Shown here piece after piece: positions 38,742 to 49,919 of a DNA stretch of 64,000 nt (position 1 is the stretch's first letter; each line of letters starts with the position of its first letter). The notes beneath the pieces were generated by a model. That model did no database searches, was not told where the DNA came from, and saw only the letters and a program-made list of their open reading frames with translations. Where the stretch lies: assembly GCA_947396885.1 (NCBI GenBank), contig OX377206.1:5470658-5534657 (forward strand). Direction: 5' to 3'. The translations under genes and the position numbers were made by a program. The DNA comes from Heligmosomoides polygyrus polygyrus (Eukaryota > Nematoda > Chromadorea > Rhabditida > Heligmosomidae).

Positions 38742-38805
38742 GGCGTAGTGAGGGATTCGAACTCTCGGCGTTACATACGTGAAGTAGAACCTCTGCCACT
38801 ACGCC
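38742..38805 (-). repeat. tRNA-like repeat
   Basis: On the minus strand a perfect 7-bp acceptor stem (GGCGTAG/CTACGCC) encloses a 64-nt tRNA-like sequence with a T loop TTCGAAT, but the T stem has a mismatch, the anticodon arm is poor, and the length is short for a tRNA. It is probably a tRNA-derived repeat. Its copy at 52539-52602 is part of the tandem duplication. Confidence 0.45.
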
Positions 38806-39361
38806 ACCCAAGCAGCGCTACCATCTACTAGCGCCCGAGTGGTGAGCTCGAGCCTGCGGACAGTTGTCGTCGTTGATCTTGCTTTGCTACTATTTGAAGG
38901 ATGAGAAATCCTCCCATAGTGTTTGTTCTTACCGTGTCTTGTAAGTCCCCTCTGCTCGTCCACTAAAAGTCGTCCGAAATAAATTCTGTCGATCACCCTA
39001 GCGTGATCGACGCAGGCATACTCCAGTCAGACCAGATTCTTAACGAACAGACCCGGTATGTGGCATGCATTTCGAAACGCTTTAAGGTTCGTTTGGTGGG
39101 TGTTGCGAAGACAGACCGCGGGGCTGCGGGAACGCGCCGTTGTTCCCACCGTAACGGCAGCAGCCAATCAGTCACGGGCCTGGCCGCGCAGACTAGGCAT
39201 ATGATCGGCTGCAGCGATTACGGGGGTAACAACGCGTCCCCTCACCCCACCGCTGCACGTTCCCGCACACGCGCGGTGGGTCTTCGCGGCATGCGCCTGT
39301 TCGTTTCTTTTTTTTTAATTTTATTTCTTACTATATCAAGTGCAATTCAAATATAAGTTTG

Positions 39362-39679
39362 CTAATAATCCTGATCTTCTTCTTCATGAGAGACTACGCC
39401 ATCGGATTCTTCGCTAGTATCCGCCTCCGAACTGTTTGGGGTGTCAGGTGGTGTAATCATCGTCATTAAATAAGCAAGTCTCCATCTGAGACTGTCCTCC
39501 CAACCGACGGTCTCTCGCTCCATCCTGCTCCTCCACTCATCGTGAAGGACTTTGAGCAGGATGTCCATCTCCTCCGGAAGGTCTTCCTCCAGCCAAGGAT
39601 TGTACCGGGCGGGTGCTGGAGGCTGACGTCCGTCGGGCTCGTTCTCGTGCTCATCCGGCTCGGCTTGAAGAGACCACCT
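39362..39679 (-). CDS. Acidic open frame of unknown origin
   Basis: The minus-strand frame has no stop for 105 codons, starts after a TGA without a nearby preferred ATG (first ATG at 39568), and encodes a proline-rich, then W/R-rich, then strongly acidic tail (SEESDG, HEEEDQDY-stop). Composition looks protein-coding rather than random. The duplicate at 53159-53476 differs by a single residue (PNSS versus PSSS). It could be a fragment of a transposon protein; no domain recognised. Confidence 0.3.
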   Translation of the reverse strand, partial: RWSLQAEPDEHENEPDGRQPPAPARYNPWLEEDLPEEMDILLKVLHDEWRSRMERETVGWEDSLRWRLAYLMTMITPPDTPNSSEADTSEESDGVVSHEEEDQDY

Positions 39680-39699
39680 TCATTTTCAAAGTCCGACGG

Positions 39700-41160
39700 G
39701 TGGTCCTCGACATCGCTTCGTTTTTAGAGCCTAACGAGGACTCAGTGTCGGACTCCGACATTGGTGAACCTGGTGCAGCTCCAGTCGCGCGAGCAAGATC
39801 CACTCCTTAAAGGTCGACAAGTGCGCTACCGTATTCTATTGTTTCATTGTAGCGCGCAATCTGACATCTGCGCTGCAAGCGGCTATGCTTCTTTATCCCT
39901 CCAAACGTATGCCTATCTAGACGAACATTTTCTCCGCAATAACTTAAAAACTGCGTAAAATTTTTAATTTTTCAACTCTTTAGGAAAATAATAGGTTGTT
40001 GCCGATCTGAAAGCACAATGAGGGGACATATTCATGGACTAAAAGAGATTTCGCCTTTCAGTTCTCTGAAATGTTGCGATTTTCGTTCGCCTGTCAGCAA
40101 AAATTCGGGTTGTGTGGAGAAAAAGCACACATATCTTCACTTTGCAGTTTCAAGTAAGCAGCATTCGCACTATCAATCAAGTGAAAATCTAAACGACTGC
40201 ATGGCGCCGTCCTTTTCTGGTGCACTATAAAGTTTCAAATTTTTTACAACTTTAATGGCTTTAGTTGGATCATATAGTGATTCTGCCTGTTGAAATAAAG
40301 ATGAAACAGTGTAGGATACTGAAATGTTGCACCTTTGCGCAGGAATTACAAGGGAAGGTCAGTGGTTCGGCTCCCGTGTGATGCAAAATTTTTGCACTTC
40401 CTAAGGGAGATCTGCCACGACCAGTCAAAACTTTCTATGTCAGATCGCAGCGGAGACGTTCTCCAGAAAAGATTGTTCAGAGAAAAGTTTGACGCCGAAT
40501 AAGCCTAAATTTTTGCCGGTGGTGATCAGAAGAAATGAGTCGAAATCTACTCTTCATACTTCAGAGCGAGCTGGTGCCGCTTCTAGTAGAACAGTTGCAC
40601 AAGGCCCCTTCATCCTTCTAGACTGGGTCGCAAGAAGCTACATATTTCTTGCTATTTTTTTTTGTTTTTGTTGTATTTTTGTGTAATTTTATGTGCGTTA
40701 TAAATCTACGAATGCTCTAGAGATGTACAAAGTGGCACAAAAGGGACTGTATAATAAAAAGGAAAACTAAGTAGCGATGTAGGCCTATGAACGACAAAAG
40801 GGTCAAGAAAACCAAGGAAAGGGGGAGGGGGAGTGGGGTTTGCAAGCAATGTGGTCTATCCCGGTCAGCAAGCTGTAAGGAAACGTCGTCGTTCACTTTC
40901 AATTCTGCCGCCGTTGTGGAACAGAAATAGTAAAGTGTGCCCCCCCCCCGCACTAGGATAGACCTAAGACTCCATGACCTGCGATTGGAACTGAAAACGG
41001 GAAATGGAGGTAGAATGGAGAAAAAAGGGGACTGTTCAACGTTCCGCCTGAAGCTGAGGGCCGCCATTGGTTTGCACCGGTTGGAAACAGCCCGCCGGGT
41101 TGTGGTGATCGGCGCTCGCCACGCAAATAGCAGACGCGCTCTGTTCTGTTCCTCGGTAGC
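39700..41160. other. Stretch without a recognised gene
   Basis: AT-rich sequence with one C-tract motif at 40939-40964 and a purine-rich tract near 40815. Open frames on both strands at 40717-41332 lie across the RTE fragment's flank and have no domain. The same stretch recurs at 53497-54960. Confidence 0.45.
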
Positions 41161-41167
41161 AGATCTC

Positions 41168-41852
41168 CTATTGGACGGAGCGGAGCGCGCCGGCTGTGGG
41201 AGCGGGGTGGCGCAGCGATGGCAATCGCTCCGCCTGGCTAATGCTCGGCGTGATGAGCACGATGTCGTCACCGAAGCGAAGACGGTGCAGCTGGCAACCT
41301 CCAGTCTTCACTCCCATGTATTCCCCTTCTAATTCGCGCATGAAGTTTCCGGGAGTGACAGTAAAGTGCTGCGGGTATACGTTCAGTATAGTATAGTATA
41401 GTACCCCCTGGGCAGCCACTATCTTCACGTCGATGACGATGTCGTTGTAGAATGGTGGGATCTTGGTCGTGAATCTGCTGTAGCTCTCGAGGTACTCCTC
41501 TGATGTACTGAGTAGGAGCGGCCAGAGTGCGGAAGGCTTCGACGACCGCTTCCGTTCCGACAGAATCGAATCCTCCTTCAGGTCGATGAACGTAAGGCAC
41601 ATCGGCAGCTTGTATGTACTCTCGTGAGATTTCATTGAGCTTCGCAATGGTGTGTATGTGGTCGATCGTGCTGAATCCTCTCCGAAATTCTGCTTGTTTG
41701 CCTGGCTGTCCTTCGTCCAGGGCTCTGCTGATACTATTCATAAAGACTCGAGTGAACAGCTTGTAGACTACGGACAGCAGGCAGATCGGGGCGATAGTTG
41801 CCAATGTCGTGCACGTCTCCCTTCTTGAACAACAAGACGGTTTTGCTGGCAT
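41168..41852 (-). pseudogene. RTE-like reverse transcriptase fragment, multiply frameshifted
   Basis: Overlapping minus-strand frames give ICLLSVVYKLFTRVF, EGQPGKQAEFRRGFSTIDHIHT, CLTFIDLKE (normally the catalytic FIDLKKAFD) and RLRFGDDIVLIT (catalytic box, normally FADD). The order matches an RTE-1-type reverse transcriptase, but the frame shifts several times and the first catalytic motif is altered. A GTATA microsatellite (GTATAGTATAGTATAG) has expanded at 41388-41402. It is identical in copy 54968-55652. This RT is not the same family member as the intact one at 29799. Confidence 0.8.
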
Positions 41853-41999
41853 TTCACTGAGATAGAACTTTGCACTCCCGGCAGGTCCCGTGTGAAGAGC
41901 CGCGCCAGGGTATTGATGAGCACTAGTTGGAGGTTCTTCTAATGTTCAGAAATTTGATATTGTAGTACTCGTAGCAAAAGTAATGTGCGAATTGTCTGC

Positions 42000-43800
42000 T
42001 TTTGTATTTCGCCCATTTTTCGTTTTTGTTGATGATTGCACACGAGTCATCTTGGGCAATCAGCTTGAAATTTGGACGACTTGTAACGCCAGAGATCAGC
42101 CACTTTTGTTCATTAGGTTTTCAATAAGCTTGTCAAACCAAACCGAACGCACATTTACGATTTTTTCTCTCTTTTTCGGTTTTGAATCACTATTTGATTT
42201 GTTCTAAAAAGGCACTGAAATTTACTAATAAAAGGTACTTAATGTAAGGAATGTAAAGCACCAGTTCCTATTCATCGTAGCCAACTGGCCAATCCCACAT
42301 AGGTGTCTAACTGTTGTTTACGATTGAAGGCAACTCGAGGAGTCTTCAGCTGACGTGTTTCGACACTCTGATCTACGGGCAGCCCTCGCCAACAAGTGTG
42401 CTCCAGCCGCCACTCACGTCAACAACGTACATATTTCGTAAGGACGGCACATCGAAAGACTCGGCCAGAGGATCATTCTTCGTCATTTCATTTCATTTCG
42501 TTGCCATTGAGAGTGAGTCCATCTTGTTCTTAGATTCCCCAGAGTTTGTCCATAAGAATCCTCTTGAACCGCTTTCAGAGTTTTCTTGAATCGGTGAGAA
42601 ACTGCTATCGTTCAATAGCAAAAAACCATTCATAGTTGAATCCCGAAAACATATGGGAATAGAGAATAGACCGATTTTTTAAAACGATTTCCAAGGTATC
42701 CGTCAGGATTGTTAGCCATCCAGGGAACCTGGAAATTTCGGTTTTTGGAGCGTAAGGACCATGAGTACTATCTGTCACAATATGACCCAGTTAATTGACT
42801 CCTCGTTAAGCAGCGACAGACGCCTGCACAAGCTCCTGCACATTCCTTATCAACAGAGTTCTGCTCCTCATTACGACGCTCACCTTCTGTTTTTTTCTGA
42901 ACCACCTTGTGAGGTATCAAATCTAGAAAGAATGCTAGGAACTGGCAACTCCGAGCGACTATCGGCTCGGAGGGGTTACCTTGTACCCAATGGTTATCCG
43001 CCTTGGTAAGAAGGCACATATATGTCCTACTGCCTCAGAAATGGCCTACCTCAGTTTACCGTACGAGTAGAACACAGAGCGCTGCTAAACATTGCACGTT
43101 TCGTACAGCACAAAACGTACTCGGCGAACACCCCCCCCCCTCTCTCTATATTCCTGGGACATTTTGTGTCTCTCCATAACGTAATGGAAAAATCTAGGAT
43201 TTCCAGGAAACTTCAAGGAGAAAAGGAAATGATAGATAGCGCAGGTTCAACAAAACGAAACATAACTCACTCGATGTGCGCTTGTTCTTTTAAAGGTGTC
43301 CCGCAATGGTGACTATAGGATACACTGGATAAATTGCCAAATAGTCACTGTTTAGTTTATGCCAGACAAACGGCGAAGTTGGGCAGAGTCATTTATGTGC
43401 AGGCATTTAATCGAGTTTTTAGAATTTTTCTTCTGCTGTCTCTTTTTTAATGGAAAAAATTCCAAGATTTGTTCACATCCCAGTTCCGGCTTTGGCGCGG
43501 TGTCATGGTGCTTTGAAAATCGTACTTGAACATGGCTTCGATACCAAGTTCCTCTATTTAACTTTGATATTTGTCTATTACCGCTTTAAGGCGTGCCGCG
43601 TTATGGTCTAGCTGAACCACGCCGCAATACTATTTTGACCTTCTAAATCGATCCGTGTTTCGCTCAACGCACTCTTCCCTGAGGTGAGGTCGAGAAAATC
43701 GATACCGAAAGCTGCTAAAGCCATTCTAGGACGATAAAAATTGTCGGTATCGTATGACCCAAGTTTTCTGTTCTGCTGCATCAAGAATTTTCGGTTTTCT
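42000..43800. other. Stretch without a recognised gene
   Basis: I see no exon with support. There is a C run at 43130-43142 that differs in length from its paralog at 56905. The last 300 bp (from about 43440) are the diverged 5' flank shared by all gene X exon 1 copies. Confidence 0.45.
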
Positions 43801-43807
43801 TCAGGTT

Positions 43808-43869
43808 ATGAGTCGTGAAGAGTCAGCACCTGCACAGCATCAGCCGATGCCTGAGAAGGCGATATCGGC
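43808..43869 (+). CDS. Gene X exon 1, copy upstream of the fold-back
   Basis: It begins with MSREESAPAQHQ after a TTTTCTTCAG acceptor and is the same 62 nt, phase 2, as the other copies. The donor is GTGAGT. Its matching exon 2 is at 46862-46916 (GTVDIRRENL), separated from it by the 2-kb fold-back element in the intron. Paralogs 3923, 49000 and 61335 are more similar to one another than to this one. Confidence 0.55.
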
Positions 43870-44569
43870 GTGAGTAATTTATTCTTCAACTTTTTTGTAA
43901 TATTTGTAAACTTTTGTGTTGAAACAATTCTTGCTCCAAGTGGAGAATGGGTGTCTGAACTTAAACTTCGATGTTATGCCACACTGAGCATAATACGAGT
44001 AGCCTTGAAAAGTGAAGCTTGTTCTGAAGGGGCCCCAAGTCTTCCAGACATCTAGTGTGTAGAAAAAATTGCAAAAATATTGTAATGTCAAGGAATCAAG
44101 CATCTGGCCCCGCGCCTACAATACCGCTCAAATTCTTTGCAAATAAGACGCTTTGCGACGGATTAATCCGTCACAAAGCGTCGCATTGCCATGACTCTTT
44201 TCAAAGTTATTTGTTTAACACGTAATTAACACCATGAGAAGCCCTGTCTCATTTTCTATCTAGCGATCTAAACATCATCTAAAACGATTGCACAATGACC
44301 TAGTTATGAAGCTTTTGCTTCCTCGGCTCCTTTAATTGATTTACGACCTCTCCCAGATCCCCAGTGGCATGTCCTGAAGGCTTTCCGTTGACGACGTTCA
44401 TCGAAACTCAGAAATCCTCTATTGTTTCAGCAGTTCTGTATTTGTTACGCATCAAGTGTCATTGTGGTACTAAATAGTGCCAAGTTTGAATAACATAGGC
44501 CCGATTTCGGATAAGCGCAAACGGGCGGAAACCTAAGATTCATTTAAGAATTACCCAACTAGTAGCCTG

Positions 44570-45117
44570 CTACAGAAGACACTGTTCTACTATTCCATTG
44601 TGGGATCGATGGTCTTTATAAAACGTGTAAAATGGCTTTGAAAAATAGACAGAAATAACTGTATTTTCTTTTTTCCAACAAGGGATTGGTCCAATCTCAA
44701 TATGCCGCGTAGCATTTCTCCTATTTTTGAACATCGGTTGCTCCTGAACAGGATAAGTACGAAAGCCGTGCTTTCTGCAGTGTACAGTAGACGACAAGCA
44801 CATTCGAATCTAAAAAGAACGAAAAGGTTTTGGCCGTTCAAAGTAGATTTCTATGCGGCCAAAATTTGACGAAAACAACAACAAATTTTGTTCCAGTCGC
44901 TTACCTCTTTATGGATGAGTTTATTCGAAAAATCAATTGGACAGCATTTCTCAGCTCGTTGCGAGCTTTCCACAGATGTAATATTGTCCGTATTCAAGCT
45001 GAAAACCATTTTCACCTCTTCGGCCGCCGAAACAAGTTTGGGGCTGCGCTTCGGCCCGAGTGCGGACACGGCGGCGGGCCGCTCGCTGCCCTTGCGACCT
45101 CCCGCGGCACTCCACAT
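44570..45117 (-). CDS. Two-exon gene of unknown function, left arm of fold-back
   Basis: On the minus strand exon 1 (45117-44905, 71 codons) starts at ATG (MWSAAGGRKGSERP), ends AAAGAG|GTAAGC, and joins in phase 0 to exon 2 (44809-44570) after a TTTTTAG acceptor, ending at TAG. The product is 150 residues: Gly/Arg/Ser-rich start, a central stretch (KMVFSLNTDNITSVESSQ) and a conserved C-terminal part (KHGFRTYPVQEQP, HIEIGPIPCWKKEN, KDHRSHNGIVE). No signal peptide, membrane segment or known domain is visible. The mirror copy in the right arm has the same structure and splice sites. Confidence 0.5.
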
Positions 45118-45177
45118 GTCGTATATCGCCTATGTACAGTATTCACACCTCCTGCGACGCGGTCTATCAGTGATCAC

Positions 45178-45729
45178 CCCGGATACGAGTGCCACGGGAG
45201 GTCGCAAGAGCAGCGAGCGGCCCGCCGCCGTGTCCGCACTCGGGCCAAAGCGCAGCTCCAAACTTGTTTCGGCGTCCGAAGAGGTGAAAATGGTTTTCAG
45301 TTTGAATGCGGACAATATTACATCTGTAGAAAGCTCGCAACAAGCTGAGAAATGCTGTACAGTTGATTTTTCGAATAAACTCATCCATAAAGAGGTAAGC
45401 GACTGAAACAAAATTTTTTGTTGTTTTCGGCAAACTTTGGCCGCATAGGAATCTACTTTGAACGACCTAAATCTTTTCGTTCTTCTTAGATTCGGATGTA
45501 CTTGTGGTTTACTGTAGACCACAAAAAACACGGCTTTCGTACTTATCCTGTACAGGAGCAACCGAAGTTCAAAGATAGGAGAAATCCTACGCCGCATATT
45601 GAGATTGGACCAATCCCTTGTTGGAAAAAAGAAAATCTAGCCATTTCTGTCCATTTCTCAAAGCCATTTTACATGTTTTCCAAAGACCATCGTTCCCACA
45701 ATGGAATAGTAGAATACTGTCTTTTGTAG
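45178..45729 (+). CDS. Two-exon gene of unknown function, right arm of fold-back
   Basis: Mirror of the left-arm gene: exon 1 is open to 45394|GTAAGC and exon 2 is 45490-45729 after TTCTTCTTAG, phase 0, ending at TAG. The C-terminal 79 residues match the left copy at about four in five positions with no stop or indel. The ATG of the left copy is changed here (ATACG), so the start is uncertain; the frame is open upstream through the spacer into the left arm (from 44888). Most exon 2 differences appear to change residues, so selection on the protein is not evident. Confidence 0.4.
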
Positions 45730-46861
45730 CAGGCTACTAGTTGGGTAATTCTTAACTGAATCTTAGGTTTCCGCATGTTTGCGCTTATCTTAAATCGGGC
45801 CTATGTTATTCAAACTTGGCACTATTTAGTACCACAATGACACTTGATGTGTGACAAATACAGATCTGCCGAAACAATAGAGGATTTCTGAGTTTCTGTG
45901 AACCTCGTCAAAGGAAAGCCTTCAGGACATGCCACTGGGGATCTGGGAGAGGTCGTAAATCAATTAAAGGAGCCGAGGAAGCAAAAGCTTCATAACTAGG
46001 TCATTGTGCAATCGTTTTAGATGATGTTTAGATCGCTAGATAGAAAATGAGACAGGGCTTCTCATGGTGTTAATTACGTGTTAAACAAATAACTTTGAAA
46101 AGAGTCATGACAATGCGACGCTTTGTGACGGATTAATCCGTCGCAAAGCGTCTTATTTGCAAAGAATTTGAGCGGTATTGTATAAGGCACTATTTTTCAC
46201 TTTAAGTTCTCTCTTCGTAAAACCCCAGCATTTTCTAAGTGTGTTCGTGTTCCTGTGCCGAACGAGGTTGTAAGAAGGATCAATTTACTGAACGGCCTTA
46301 CGTTTTGACCTGTTCGTCGCCTTCAGAGGCCTAAAAGTGGTTCATGACTTTAGATTTTTCACCTACCTGACCAAACGCTTCCTCACCCCCTCCCCTCATT
46401 CCGATGTCGTCCTTGTGTATTTAGGACTGAGGAAGTGTAGAATGGCACGGTATGTGTGTGTCAGTCTCATGATTACAAACGTCAGAGATCAGTGCCAGCT
46501 CACCGTAACTTTATTGCGCGTCGCCTAAAAGCGTAGTTGGTGCAAGCTGCGGGGGCCTTACACCTAAAAGCTTTCCGTTCTATTTTTGTCGTCTGTCGTC
46601 TATAACCACTAATATGGTTTATTCGTTCCGATCTTGTCCTTAAGGTATTTTGTTTCGTTTTCGTGGATCTTCAAGATCCACGCATAAATGACTAACAAAT
46701 AGTGAATAAAAAACAAATAATTGATAGTTTTTCGACAATTTGCCAGGATTTTATGGACTAAAGTGAAGGTGGAACCTCCCCCCCCCTTCGCATACTTGCA
46801 CCATGTGCCATCTTCTCGTTTCAAGGTTTAACGTCAGCCTCATGAAGTGAGCCTGTTTCAG

Positions 46862-46916
46862 AGGCACCGTTGATATCAGACGCGAAAACCTAACAGCAGA
46901 GGTGGTCACCATCGAG
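46862..46916 (+). CDS. Gene X exon 2 (diverged copy)
   Basis: A 55-nt exon between CTGTTTCAG and GAG|GTAATT encodes GTVDIRRENLTAEVVTIE, homologous to TVDIRAENVAEMVSVE of copy 1 and in the phase required by the exon 1 at 43808. It pairs with that exon across the fold-back element. Confidence 0.55.
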
Positions 46917-47532
46917 GTAATTGTTCCGGTTATTTGTTGTTGTTGTTACTACCTTGAACACAAGGAAAGTGGCCTATCCGCGGTAGGAAACCGCGTAGAA
47001 CGGTCCTCCTTTAAGCCTGCTCAGAATTTCACCCTCGAAAAGGAAGAGTGAAGTGTCTCCCCCCCTAATAGGACAAATTGCTGTGATCTTCAAAGATGGC
47101 TCAAAATACCTGCATTCAAATCTGTAGTGTTATCCGTTTCGAAACCCTGTTTTCATCGCTTCACATTATGTTTATGATCTGGATAGATTTTGGAATTCTT
47201 TGATAGCTCAGGTTCTGATGGTGAATGTATACCAGAAACGATGCTGGGTCGGCGACCACTTTTTGTCAGAAATATCTCTCTAACTTTTCATGATGAAGCT
47301 ATTAAGCCATGACCGGTTCTTGGACAAAATGGCCTCCTACATTCCAATTCTGGCCTAGACGTTGAATTATGTAGTTGGAAGCTGCTCTCATTCATGAAAA
47401 ACGCTCCACACTTGAATTTCGAAAACGTATCTCTCAACAAGGAATGCAGGAGAGAGTAAGCCACTTTTTGCGGCATCTCTCGAGCATCCCTTTGGTTTGC
47501 TGGACATCTAGGGAACTTTGCTAGACATCTGA

Positions 47533-47683
47533 GGGTCTGTCCATACCTTGCAACCGCAGCTATGGACTCGCTCGTGCAGTGCATGCGGATTGATTGATGC
47601 CGAGCATTCGCTCAGCAAAGTCGATACGCATGTTTTACCCGTGTAACTCTGCCGCTGCTGTCGCGAAATGTGAATAGGCCCTA
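47533..47683. mobile_element. MITE of the GGGCCT...GTGAATAGGCCC family
   Basis: GGGTCTGTCCATACCTTGC at the left and GTCGCGAAATGTGAATAGGCCC at the right form imperfect inverted ends, with inner ATTGATT-type inverted segments. The tandem copy is at 58388-58538. It is a diverged family member. Confidence 0.5.
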
Positions 47684-48999
47684 AGGCAAATTCGATTCTT
47701 CTTTTTTGGTTATAACTGTCGCGCGTAGTTGTTGTGTTGTGTGTCACAAGTTGACACGGCTAATTCACCCCTGATTAAGCAGCGACAGACGCCTGGAGAT
47801 AACCTCCCGCGCATACCGTGTTAACAGGGTGCTGCTTCTCATTATGATGACGGTTTGCGATTTCTGAAACACATCTAATCGAGCATGAACCGATGGAAAG
47901 GTAAAACTGCGAATTCCCAGAAAGGTCGTATAGGCGCAATCGCAATACACCTGTGGTATTTAGGATCTCCTCATAACGAAATAGAGGAAGAAGAGTAACG
48001 TCAGGGTGTTTACGAGACTGTGTAACGGCAGGTGGAGTAGGTTCAACAAAACGGAGTATAACTTACTCGTTGTTTTGCGCTTTTAAAGGTGTTGTGGGCG
48101 CTTTACACTGGAATGAGCCATTTTCGGATTATCGATTCGGACATCCTGGTCCGAGTCATCCGAAATTGGCCGTGTCCGAATCATTCAAAAATCCGTGGTT
48201 CGTGAAATTGCCGTCATCCGAATCATCTGAAAATCCGGTCGCAGGTGTCATCCGATTCATCCAAGTATCCAAAAATTTGGTCGGATACAATGTATAGTGG
48301 GCACAATGTGTGTTAGGAGAGTGGTGCACTATTGTGAGGACGCGCTTTCTTCATCATTTTTCTCTCTAAGGTTTCACATTCTGGCTGAATCCTAGCGCTG
48401 AGGATGGATCGCGCCAAGAAAAGCACGGCATGTTGTTTTACCGTATGGTGTACAATGAAGAAATCCCCTCCTAGGAAGAACCCCCCCCCCCCGGCTAACG
48501 CGCATCACGCCATGTTCCGCAATGGCGGACTGTGGGATGCTCCGGGTAAATTGCAAAATAGCCACTGTTTGTTTATGCCAGACGAAGCTGGTGAGAATCA
48601 TTTAAATGCATACATTTAATCTATTCAGAATTTTTCCTCTGCTGTCTCTTTTTTTGAAAATAATTTAAGATTTCTTCATGTTCCAGCCCCAGTTTTGACG
48701 CGGCGTCATGATCCTTTGGAAGTCGTTTTTGAACATGGCTTGTACACCCCTCTGTTTAACTTTGATATTCGTTTATTACCGCTTTAAGACGTGCCACGTT
48801 ATGGACTTGCGGTACCGCGCAGCAATATTTTGACCTTCCAAATCGATTCGCATCTCGGCCATCACATGTTTTGAATGTGACGTCATGAAAATCCATATTT
48901 ATGGCTGCTAAGCTATTCTGGGGCGATAGAAATTTTCGAAATCGTGTGCTCCAAGTTCTCCGTTCTGTTGCATCAAACATTTTCGGTTTTCTTCAGGTT

Positions 49000-49919
49000 A
49001 TGAGTGGTGAAGAGCCAGCACCTGCACAGCATCACCCGATGCCAGCGAAGGCCGTGTCGGCGTAAGTAGTTTATTTTTCAGCTTTTCTTTATTATTTCTT
49101 TACTTTTGTTTACATCGAAACAATTCCTGCTCCAGATGGGGGTGGATGTCTGAACTTAGAAATGTGGTGTAAAATTTGAGCTCCGATAAGCTTCGAAATT
49201 ATGCTACACTTTGCAGAAATAACTGTAGTTTCGAAAAGTGAAGCTTGATTACTTCGTAATTCTTCACCCTTGAATTGGTAGAAAACTATGTCCCACTTTT
49301 GCAAAGTCGTTGAACCTAGATAGGGCTTCAACCTCACAAGGCAATACCTTCCAAACATTTTGTACGCAAAAATATTGCAATATAAAGACCTTGCGCCCAT
49401 GAAGCAGTATTTTTGAATTTTTTTATTCGTCGATGCTAGAGAGTTGTCGTCATGTGAGAGACTGTGCAATTCCAAAGTGACGTACTAACTCGGTAGGCTC
49501 GAGAAGTTCGTGAAGATTGAACGTACCTTTCTACTATTTGAAGGTGGAGATTCTTGTAGAGGTACTCGTTTCGCCGTATAGACCCATCTGAACCCCTTGA
49601 AATGAGAAAGTCAAGCTAGTGCATTAGGAAAGTTTTCCCATTTAGTAGGTATCTAACAGCTTCGGGATTCAGATGGCATGAAAGACCGTTTGCAATTTAT
49701 GTTCCCTAGTATTTAGCAGATTCGGTGCTTACGTTTTGAGTAGGAAGAGTGTCGATTCTGGACAAGTCTGAGTCTACATGCTTCTGATTGTGGCTGGGTG
49801 TACTTATCCTGTTCTTTAATTTAAACAACGTTCACCGATTTAAGCATCGCTATTGACGTTTCAGGACCTCGACCGTGGATATCAGAGCCGAGAATGTAGC
49901 AGAGATGGTCGGCGTTGAG
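49000..49919 (+). pseudogene. Gene X exons 1-2, truncated at the tandem breakpoint
   Basis: Exon 1 49000-49061 (MSGEEPAPAQHH) and exon 2 49865-49919 (TVDIRAENVAEMVGVE) are intact with GTAAGT and GTAGTT donors, but the gene is cut off at 50182 where the next tandem unit begins, so exons 3 onward are missing. Closest to copy 1 (3923). Any transcript would run into the downstream unit. Confidence 0.65.

Larger units (their letters stand above)
44119..46180. mobile_element. 2.06-kb fold-back element with about 1-kb inverted arms
   Basis: Nearly the whole element is a palindrome: arms 44119-45112 and 45190-46180 face each other around a spacer of about 75 bp. Ends are CAATACCGCTCAAATTC and its inverse, flanked by TA on both sides (44117-44118, 46181-46182). 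Each end has a subterminal 36-bp hairpin (GACGCTTTGCGACGGATTAATCCG and on, 44147-44182). The arms differ at roughly one base in ten within coding parts, so they are not a recent assembly inversion. Each arm carries a copy of a small two-exon gene. No transposase domain recognised; the TA duplication suggests Tc1/mariner-like mobilisation. Confidence 0.85.

Noticed and set aside
38742..38805. Functional tRNA
   Set aside because: The acceptor stem is perfect but the molecule is too short, the T stem is mismatched and no proper anticodon arm with U33 forms.
40717..41332. Overlapping frames on both strands (131-184 codons)
   Set aside because: No domain; they lie over RTE-fragment flank and GC-rich repeat, and duplicate copies merely reflect the tandem unit.
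44888..45406. Single 172-codon plus frame across the fold-back spacer
   Set aside because: It reads antisense through the left-arm gene, across the spacer, then into the right-arm exon 1. Only the part after the spacer has paralog-supported structure; the through-frame is a consequence of palindromy.
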